Virus record (IMG/VR): IMGVR_UViG_3300031774_000212
Span: 1 to 20,022 of that record
Strand: one strand, 5' to 3'
Length of the DNA: 20,022 nucleotides
Source of the DNA: a virus
A model generated the notes under the pieces. That model had not been told where the DNA came from. It saw nothing but the letters and a program-made list of their open reading frames with translations, and made no database searches. Below are positions 15,421-20,022 of the stretch, piece by piece. How positions within the stretch are numbered: the first letter of the stretch is position 1; every line of letters begins with the position of its first letter. The position numbers and the translations under genes are program-made.

Positions 15421-16279
15421 CTCTTTTTTCCTTTTTAGGTTGATGTTTAAGTGTGATTGTATTGGTCTTGCTACGAGATACGATTATCTTGTCGCCTTGT
15501 AGATTACCTGACAAATCCAAGACCATCTTGCGACAATTTGCAGGTAAATAATGTTTGATTTCTGTTTTAGCCGTATCAGCAATCTTATTGGCTTTTGAGG
15601 CTTCAATAATATCCTGGGCATTGAGATTCATTTCAGATTGCATCTGATTGTCCCAACATTCTAAGTCAGACATATTAATGGTAATTTGATCTGTCCAATC
15701 GACTGGAGGTAGCATCTCAAATGCATCAGGCATAATGTCTTTTGTGTACCAAAGCCAAAACTGTTTACATTGGTCCAAATACATCTCAAGCCATGCATCA
15801 TCTCTCTGTAATTTTCTGTATTCCATACGGCAATGAACACCAAAGAACACGGCTATATAACAATGATCTTTAGCCCTTGTGTGCATATGATGTTGACATT
15901 GTGGAGCATAAAGATCACATATTTCTTCCATAGTCATAAAACCCCAATGAGTTTTAGCTTCTACTGGGTTTCCATCTGAGGCAATAGCATCATAAGTAGA
16001 GTGTATTGGTACACCATGATAATCTATTGTTTTACCACTTCCTCTAGCACCTATTTTAAGATCGGTAATATTTGCGAAGCTGTCTAGAACATACGGCTCC
16101 ATGAAATTACCAGTATCAAACAGAAACTGTAATTGTTTGGTAACAAGACGTTCTTGCTCACCTTTTTTTTCTGATATGAGCTTTGCCCAGTCAGAGAATG
16201 AACCATCGGCTATAATCTTAGCTTCAGATGAACCTATAAAGTTTTTACGTTCACTAAGCTGCTTTTGTGTGAGTGCCAT
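15410..16279 (-). CDS. YqaJ-type phage exonuclease
   Basis: A 289-residue member of the YqaJ / lambda-exonuclease-like PD-(D/E)xK family. The fold motifs are in order: GSSEA (16-20), TGNFMEPYVLD with Glu61, STYDAIA with Asp97, VEAKT with Glu107 and Lys109 as the D-ExK core, and QCQHHMH (127-133) with the conserved Gln/His helix. It should degrade 5' ends of double-stranded DNA to give 3' single strands for the annealing protein encoded next, whose start it overlaps. The gene overlaps its upstream neighbour by 26 bases. Catalytic residues look intact. The role in phage replication by recombination or end repair follows from the pair. Confidence 0.88.
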   Translation of the reverse strand: MALTQKQLSERKNFIGSSEAKIIADGSFSDWAKLISEKKGEQERLVTKQLQFLFDTGNFMEPYVLDSFANITDLKIGARGSGKTIDYHGVPIHSTYDAIASDGNPVEAKTHWGFMTMEEICDLYAPQCQHHMHTRAKDHCYIAVFFGVHCRMEYRKLQRDDAWLEMYLDQCKQFWLWYTKDIMPDAFEMLPPVDWTDQITINMSDLECWDNQMQSEMNLNAQDIIEASKANKIADTAKTEIKHYLPANCRKMVLDLSGNLQGDKIIVSRSKTNTITLKHQPKKEKRDGN

Positions 16280-16520
16280 TATGCTTTCCTTCCTGATATT
16301 GTTTATCTAAATCATTGGATAACCAGTCCTCTTGAGCATATGGACTGTTGCGACCTTCCCAAGATAGTTTTGAAACGTCCAAGAACTTATCCATATCGAA
16401 TCTGCTATTTCTTGATTTGGCTTTAACCTTTTCTGCAAACTCTTTCATATCGTGTGGATAGATCATTGGAGCAATTTCCTCTGCAAACCATTTAACGTCT
16501 TTTCTAGTCATTCTATTCAT
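16254..16520 (-). CDS. First gene of the recombination operon, unknown (88 aa)
   Basis: 88 residues from the ATG at 16520, which has a GAGGTG site 5 bases before it; an in-frame ATG at 16532 contains this site and is less likely. The protein is helical and charged (KDVKWFAEEIAPMIYPHDMKEFAEKVKAKSRNSRFDMDKFLDVSKL). The repeated FAE/F-D-x-x-KF pattern resembles small conserved phage proteins often found beside recombination genes, function unknown. It overlaps the exonuclease by 26 bases, so translation is coupled, and the operator-like site lies 14 bases upstream of its start. Confidence 0.55.
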   Translation of the reverse strand: MNRMTRKDVKWFAEEIAPMIYPHDMKEFAEKVKAKSRNSRFDMDKFLDVSKLSWEGRNSPYAQEDWLSNDLDKQYQEGKHNGTHTKAA

Positions 16521-16533
16521 GTTACACCTCATT

Positions 16534-16556
16534 TGCCTAGATAAATCGGCATTATA
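16534..16556 (-). promoter_or_regulatory. Promoter -10 and operator of the recombination/integration operon
   Basis: On the minus strand a perfect TATAAT (16556-16551) is followed at once by the 18-base near-palindrome TGCCGATTTATCTAGGCA (16551-16534), ending 14 bases before the start codon at 16520. This 18-mer matches 15 of 18 bases of the site at 17787-17804 in the control region. No good -35 is seen 17 bases upstream. Binding here would cover the start of transcription, so the repressor probably silences the integrase and recombination genes. Confidence 0.55.
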
Positions 16557-16567
16557 ATTAAATTTTT

Positions 16568-17137
16568 TTAGACCTTACGGATTAACTGAACAACAACTCC
16601 CATTATATCTACTAATCCTACATCTATTTCTTGTTGGCTTTGTGCCGATCTAGGGAGCAAGTATGGTGTTCTGTATTCCATAATCTGTATTTTATTCTTA
16701 AATTGTATTAATACTGTTTTTCCATCTTTTGGCTTTATGTCAGGATCAACAACTATTGTATCTCCTACATGATACCCAGCTAAGTCCATAGTGTTCCATT
16801 GAACAGGAATAGCAAAAGCTCTAGGAGATATATCTTCTGTAGTGACTATTGTTTTATCTGTTTCCATTAACGCACCTTTTTTATATACCATAATTGGTAA
16901 TGTTTTAACTTTGGAAACAAGAGCTGTCGGATTAGGAAAGTCTGGGTATGATTTGCTTACTGCACCTAATTTGGAAATTACAGTTTGCGATAAACACCAG
17001 GGCTTTTCTTTTATAAATCTTTGTAAGGTGCTTGGAGCTACTCCTGATTCCATAGCCCACTTTCTAGCACTCCAGCCCTTTTTATTTAGGGTTTGGAGAA
17101 CCCAGTCATGTACCCTCCCAATAGTATCTGACATCAT
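16568..17137 (-). CDS. Lysogeny repressor with inactive S24/LexA-type C-domain
   Basis: A 189-residue protein (an ATG at 17134, 3 bases on, is better placed behind AGGTG). Residues about 15-45 are a helix-turn-helix (GWSARKWAMESGVAPSTLQRFIKE). Residues about 105-189 have the S24 fold pattern: FAIPVQWNTMDLAGYHVGDTIVVDP, then KPKDGKTVLIQF. The place of the catalytic Ser (usually G/D-S-M) is Thr116 in NTM, and the Lys normally following in a VKRL-like strand is missing (QIMEYR). It should bind operators and dimerise through the S24 domain but not self-cleave. It lies 15 bases after the winged-helix gene, facing away from a Cro-like gene, as in lambda-type switches. Confidence 0.8.
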   Translation of the reverse strand: MMSDTIGRVHDWVLQTLNKKGWSARKWAMESGVAPSTLQRFIKEKPWCLSQTVISKLGAVSKSYPDFPNPTALVSKVKTLPIMVYKKGALMETDKTIVTTEDISPRAFAIPVQWNTMDLAGYHVGDTIVVDPDIKPKDGKTVLIQFKNKIQIMEYRTPYLLPRSAQSQQEIDVGLVDIMGVVVQLIRKV

Positions 17138-17152
17138 GCACCTAAAATGTAT

Positions 17153-17713
17153 TTATCCCTTGCCTCTTTGTTTCTTCGAACTTTTAAGAATAAAAGAAGC
17201 AACATTATCTTCAATACCACTTAAGTTTGTACTTGAGGTGCTATTGAATTGTGAGTCATACTGTAGTTCACTTCTATCTACAGTAGAAGATTGAAGTAAA
17301 TTAAAAGATTTAACTATCATTGGCAAGATAGTTGATTCATACCATTGAAACCACTCATCATTTATATGAATTATTTCATCGGAAGGGTGCAAAAACACCT
17401 TATGAACATCTATGCCAGTACCTTTTTCTTTGTAAAGCCAGCCTTCAGCTTCCCAAACACTTACTATTTCATTAATAGCTTTACGACTCACTCCCATTTC
17501 AGCAGTTATAATTGCTGGTGTTATAGCTCTGTTAGAATAAAAAGAATGGACGATCCATGTTGCAAAATGAAATCGTGTTCTTGTTGAATTAGTATATCTT
17601 AACCATTTATGATTGTTTCTATTATTTTGTATTTGCTCAAGTATCATTCTAGCTTTTAATACAGTAGCTCTAGAAATTCTAAGCTCTAATGGATAGTCTT
17701 TATAATCAAACAT
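17153..17713 (-). CDS. Winged-helix DNA-binding protein upstream of the repressor
   Basis: 186 residues from the ATG at 17713, which has GGAGGTG 6 bases upstream; an ATG at 17728 overlaps this site. Residues about 60-110 (VHSFYSNRAITPAIITAEMGVSRKAINEIVSVWEAEGWLYKEKG) form a clear winged helix-turn-helix of MarR/GntR-like type. The C-terminal part is Ser/Asn-rich and probably flexible. It is the first gene of the leftward lysogeny transcript, before the repressor. It may regulate the switch or modulate establishment; it is not itself recognisable as a repressor of a named family. Confidence 0.65.
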   Translation of the reverse strand: MFDYKDYPLELRISRATVLKARMILEQIQNNRNNHKWLRYTNSTRTRFHFATWIVHSFYSNRAITPAIITAEMGVSRKAINEIVSVWEAEGWLYKEKGTGIDVHKVFLHPSDEIIHINDEWFQWYESTILPMIVKSFNLLQSSTVDRSELQYDSQFNSTSSTNLSGIEDNVASFILKSSKKQRGKG

Positions 17714-17744
17714 GGGTTGCACCTCCATACCAATTAATATGTTA

Positions 17745-17772
17745 AGAATAGTTATTTAGTCACGGAAGTCAA
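17745..17772 (-). promoter_or_regulatory. Leftward (repressor) promoter with internal half-operator
   Basis: On the minus strand, TTGACT (17772-17767) and TATTCT (17750-17745) have a 16-base spacer. The spacer holds a site matching the operator at its CTAG-side half: plus-strand TAGTTATTTAGTCA (17749-17762) against TAGTTATCTAGTCA, 13 of 14. This arrangement would let the repressor regulate its own transcript. It drives the winged-helix and repressor genes. Confidence 0.55.
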
Positions 17773-17778
17773 GTACTA

Positions 17779-17807
17779 TTGATTTATGCCTAGTTATCTA
17801 GTCATAT
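17779..17807 (+). promoter_or_regulatory. Rightward (cro/ruvC) promoter with 18-bp palindromic operator
   Basis: TTGATT (17779-17784), 17-base spacer, TCATAT (17802-17807); the -10 match is weak. The spacer and -10 are covered by TGCCTAGTTATCTAGTCA (17787-17804), a near-perfect palindrome around TTAT (TGNCTAG/CTAGNCA). This copy and the one in the leftward promoter are spaced 42 bases, four helical turns, so bound proteins would sit on the same face. Confidence 0.5.
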
Positions 17808-17825
17808 TCACATAAGAGGTGTGAT

Positions 17826-18062
17826 ATGCAAACTAAAGAACAAGAATGGATTACTGATGTAATCTCTCAGTTTACCACCAGACGATATGAACTAGAAATT
17901 TCACAAAATGAACTAGACCATATAATAGGTTGTGCTACTGGATTAGTAGCGAAATGGGAAACTGGAAACAGAAAGCCAACAGCATTTAATTTGTATTGTT
18001 GGGCAGAAGCCCTCAACTGTCAAATCAATGTGGAGGCGATAAATGATAATATGCGGAATTGA
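17826..18062 (+). CDS. Cro-like helix-turn-helix protein
   Basis: A 78-residue protein with an AGAGGTG ribosome site. Residues about 20-60 (YELEISQNELDHIIGCATGLVAKWETGNRKPTAFNLYCWAEALN) are a Cro/C1-type (XRE) helix-turn-helix with the usual W-E-x-G-x-R-x-P motif after the recognition helix. It is the first gene of the rightward transcript, opposite the repressor, which is the position of Cro. It probably competes for the same operators and favours lytic growth. Its 3' end overlaps the resolvase start by 20 bases. Confidence 0.8.
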   Translation: MQTKEQEWITDVISQFTTRRYELEISQNELDHIIGCATGLVAKWETGNRKPTAFNLYCWAEALNCQINVEAINDNMRN

Positions 18063-18516
18063 TCCTGGGTTATCAGGAGGATTATCCTTTTTCAACAATG
18101 AGAATAAAACAATTCATGCTGAAAAAGCACCTATATTCCAGTTAAAGACTAAAGCCAAGACTAAAAGATTCCTAGATATGTGGACATTAATGGCTATGTT
18201 AGATGAACATGATCCTGACCATGTATATATAGAGAAACAACAAGCAATGCCACAACAAGGACTGGTAAGTACATTTGCTACTGGCATGGGTTATGGTGTT
18301 TACTTAGGTCTTTTAGTAGCTGGAGGCTGGTCATATACAGAAGTAGCATCAAGAACTTGGAAGAAAGACCTTAATTGTACTGCTGATAAAGACCATGCTA
18401 GAAAAAGAGCATCAGAGTTAATGCCCAATGGTAGCCATCTCTGGCAACAGAAAAACCAAGATGGAATTGCTGAAGCCAGTTTGATAGCCTATTGGGGAAT
18501 ATATAAAAGTAATTAG
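18043..18516 (+). CDS. RuvC-like Holliday junction resolvase
   Basis: A 157-residue RuvC-fold nuclease. The N-terminal strand motif GIDPGLSGG carries Asp7; YIEKQQAMPQQG carries Glu64; and DGIAEASLIAYWG near the C-terminus supplies Asp140 and Glu144, completing the acidic cluster. Length matches phage members of the family. It should cut four-way junctions arising from recombination-dependent replication, linking it to the exonuclease/annealing pair encoded on the other side of the switch. It is co-transcribed with the Cro-like gene, so it is probably expressed early in lytic growth. Confidence 0.88.
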   Translation: MIICGIDPGLSGGLSFFNNENKTIHAEKAPIFQLKTKAKTKRFLDMWTLMAMLDEHDPDHVYIEKQQAMPQQGLVSTFATGMGYGVYLGLLVAGGWSYTEVASRTWKKDLNCTADKDHARKRASELMPNGSHLWQQKNQDGIAEASLIAYWGIYKSN

Positions 18517-18698
18517 TGGCTTTTTTTTAGTTTGCCCATTACACCTGGAATAAACTTAGTCAGCGTTCTCAGGTTTGCTTCCTAGACTTCGTTGTATGAC
18601 AAGTAAACATCTAGGCTCTTTCAAGCTGGATTCGGCTACTTAGCTGATACCACTAATTCGGTACGGCATCTTTCCATACCAGTACCTACCGACGGGTT
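18511..18698 (-). ncRNA. Candidate structured RNA in the convergent gap
   Basis: About 180 bases lie between the RuvC-like stop and the ParB-like stop, with roughly 45% GC against much lower GC around it. Read as minus-strand RNA: hairpin GGUAC-U-GGUAU/AUGCC-GUACC around GGAAAG (18686-18660), ten pairs and one bulge; GCUU-GAAA-GAGC, a stem with GNRA loop near 18627-18616; CCUAGA/UCUAGG (18615-18610 with 18586-18581); and AAUUAGUGG (18658-18650) pairing perfectly with CCACUAAUU (18519-18511) to close the whole. The first hairpin pairs fully only on the minus strand, because a U-G wobble becomes C-A on plus. No known RNA family is recognised. It could also be a structured 3' UTR of the ParB-like gene. 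Confidence 0.4.
18519..18530 (+). terminator. T-run after the resolvase gene
   Basis: The RuvC-like stop is followed by GGC and eight T. No local hairpin precedes the run, so it is only a weak terminator unless the upstream AATTAGTGG pairs elsewhere. Confidence 0.25.
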
Positions 18699-20022
18699 CT
18701 ATTTGACAGTATCAAGAAACTTTATTGGATCGAATACTGCACCTTCTTCAAAGGCACGAACAAGTTTATCGATAACTAATTTCTTGTTGTCAGTTGGTAA
18801 TAAGTCACATTTAATTTTACTAGCAAGTAAACGTAACTGAGTTATTTTATATTTATTTAACCATTCTTCCGATGGTTTAAACCAGTCTTTGGCAACAGAC
18901 GCACCATATATGTTTTTCTGTGCCGAGAAAATCTGGCTCTGATCCATAGAGGCAACAATCCCTTTATAAAGTATAGCAATGAGATCAGACTCTGTTTTAG
19001 TAAGAAAATATTGGAGAGTAGTATGTTTAGCTTTCTTACAAAAAACAACAAGGTCTTTAGCAATTTCATCAAAGTAATCATAGTAATCCTCCGTTAATTG
19101 AGCTTTATTCCAAGTAACATTTGTGTATTTCTTTGTATTAATATCACGAATATCAAACATTTGATTACATAATGTAGCTAACACATAATGTTTACTATCA
19201 GTTACTAAATGTTTGAATATGTCATCATTCCAGAAATGCTGACGTAAAGTATCTTCATACATTTCATTTGTTAGTTCTCTTTGAGGGTTAGACATATCAG
19301 CTAGTGTGAGTTCAGGAATCTCTCCATTCTCAATAGCATCTAATTCCTTTTGAGACATTTCTATTTTGCTTTTGTATTTCTGTACCCAAAACACACCTCT
19401 TAATGGCTGATATTGGATAACAACATGAATATCTTTTGGGTCTAGTTTTTCAGACTCAATTTCATGCTGATACACTTGTATTAAATTCTTAAGCAATCCT
19501 TTTACATCTGAAGGGTGTCTGTCAATAACAGTACAATCCTTAAACTTCTTATCATAATATTTGGCTTTTTCATCAACAAACTGTTTTTGTAAAGCTAAAA
19601 AGCTATCCATGTTAGCTACATATTGATGGTCGCTAAATAAATCTCCATCAAACTCAATTTCTTTAAATAGCTTGTGCTTTTCAGGAATAATAACATTTTG
19701 CCTAGATATTTTTACATTACCAATATCATGCTTGATGTCATCATAGTCAAAGTAACCATTACAATCTGTATAGATTTTGTCTTGTGTTTCTTGATCTACA
19801 TTTGTAAATAATTGTGCAATGGATAAACCAAATTCTTTATTTCTAAAGCCTTCTTTAACTTTATCGGACAGTTCAGATAAGGCTACTCTTTGCATAACCC
19901 ATTTTCTAGTCTGTCCCCAGTTAGCAGCAATCTGGTCATAATCATATTCCCCATCTTGTGCGACCTGATTAATAGCATCAGCTTCGTCAAGTGGGTGCAT
20001 ACCTTCTCTCATCATGTTAGCC
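18699..20022 (-). CDS. ParB-related protein with long C-terminal extension (5' truncated)
   Basis: The frame stays open to the window edge (…GCT-AAC before the first ATG at 20015), so the start lies outside. The first visible residues, ANMMREGMHPLDEADAI, match the end of the ParB/Srx nuclease-like domain (E/xNxxRxxMHPLEEA). A ParB/KorB-type helix-turn-helix follows (YDYDQIAANWGQTRKWVMQRVALSELSDKV…FGLSIAQLF). The remaining ~350 residues are mixed charged helices and strands I cannot assign, ending with a helical segment (ITQLRLLASKIKCDLL). Chromosome-type ParB is shorter, so this may be a phage-specific DNA-processing or modification-linked ParB-like protein, not a partition protein. A ParA partner would have to lie outside the window. 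Confidence 0.65.
   Translation of the reverse strand, partial: ANMMREGMHPLDEADAINQVAQDGEYDYDQIAANWGQTRKWVMQRVALSELSDKVKEGFRNKEFGLSIAQLFTNVDQETQDKIYTDCNGYFDYDDIKHDIGNVKISRQNVIIPEKHKLFKEIEFDGDLFSDHQYVANMDSFLALQKQFVDEKAKYYDKKFKDCTVIDRHPSDVKGLLKNLIQVYQHEIESEKLDPKDIHVVIQYQPLRGVFWVQKYKSKIEMSQKELDAIENGEIPELTLADMSNPQRELTNEMYEDTLRQHFWNDDIFKHLVTDSKHYVLATLCNQMFDIRDINTKKYTNVTWNKAQLTEDYYDYFDEIAKDLVVFCKKAKHTTLQYFLTKTESDLIAILYKGIVASMDQSQIFSAQKNIYGASVAKDWFKPSEEWLNKYKITQLRLLASKIKCDLLPTDNKKLVIDKLVRAFEEGAVFDPIKFLDTVK

Noticed and set aside
16842-17294. Plus-strand frame across the repressor and winged-helix genes
   Set aside because: It is opposite two recognisable DNA-binding proteins and shows no domain or ribosome site.
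18511-18698. Hammerhead or twister ribozyme in the structured gap
   Set aside because: The CUGANGA and GAAA hammerhead core is not present (CUGAGAA only), and the conserved twister bases are not found.

Overview
The window looks like part of the genome of a temperate, AT-rich podovirus-type phage of a marine alphaproteobacterium (SAR11-like or similar). The host is inferred only from low GC, a short-tailed-phage gene order and marine-phage-style tail proteins; nothing here names it. Two genes run off the ends: the first (left edge) and the ParB-like gene (right edge).

Layout. (1) 2-10309, plus strand: two large virion proteins in the position of the T7 gp15/gp16 internal core proteins, a T7-gp17-like tail fibre with a long repeat shaft, then small tail proteins and two larger proteins that each end in an S74-type self-cleaving chaperone. 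(2) 10309-12329, plus strand: a lysis cassette of overlapping small membrane proteins, a probable 3TM-type holin and a GH108 muramidase. (3) 12315-12966: a minus-strand zinc-ribbon gene, two plus-strand terminators and the attachment site. The site is a 45-bp segment matching the anticodon loop to CCA end of a tRNA-Val(GAC), flanked by two copies of a 19-bp repeat that may be integrase arm sites. (4) 16520-12933, minus strand: a tightly packed operon of an unknown 88-aa gene, YqaJ-type exonuclease, DUF1071/Sak3-like annealing protein, a small unknown gene, an excisionase candidate, tyrosine integrase and two small genes. (5) 16568-17826: lysogeny control, with an S24-type repressor lacking its catalytic residues, a winged-helix protein, and a divergent promoter region facing a Cro-like gene. 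(6) 17826-18516, plus strand: Cro-like gene overlapping a RuvC-like resolvase. (7) 18511-18698: a GC-rich, strongly foldable convergent intergenic region, possibly a structured RNA. (8) 18699-20022, minus strand: a large ParB-related protein.

How it fits together. An 18-bp operator-like palindrome lies in the promoter for the Cro/RuvC transcript and just downstream of a perfect TATAAT ahead of the recombination/integration operon. A half-matching copy lies in the repressor promoter. One repressor could therefore silence both arms in a lysogen. Because the attachment segment lies intact between lysis and integrase genes, the sequence most likely represents free or circular phage DNA and not an integrated prophage. 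No polymerase, terminase, portal or capsid gene is in view.
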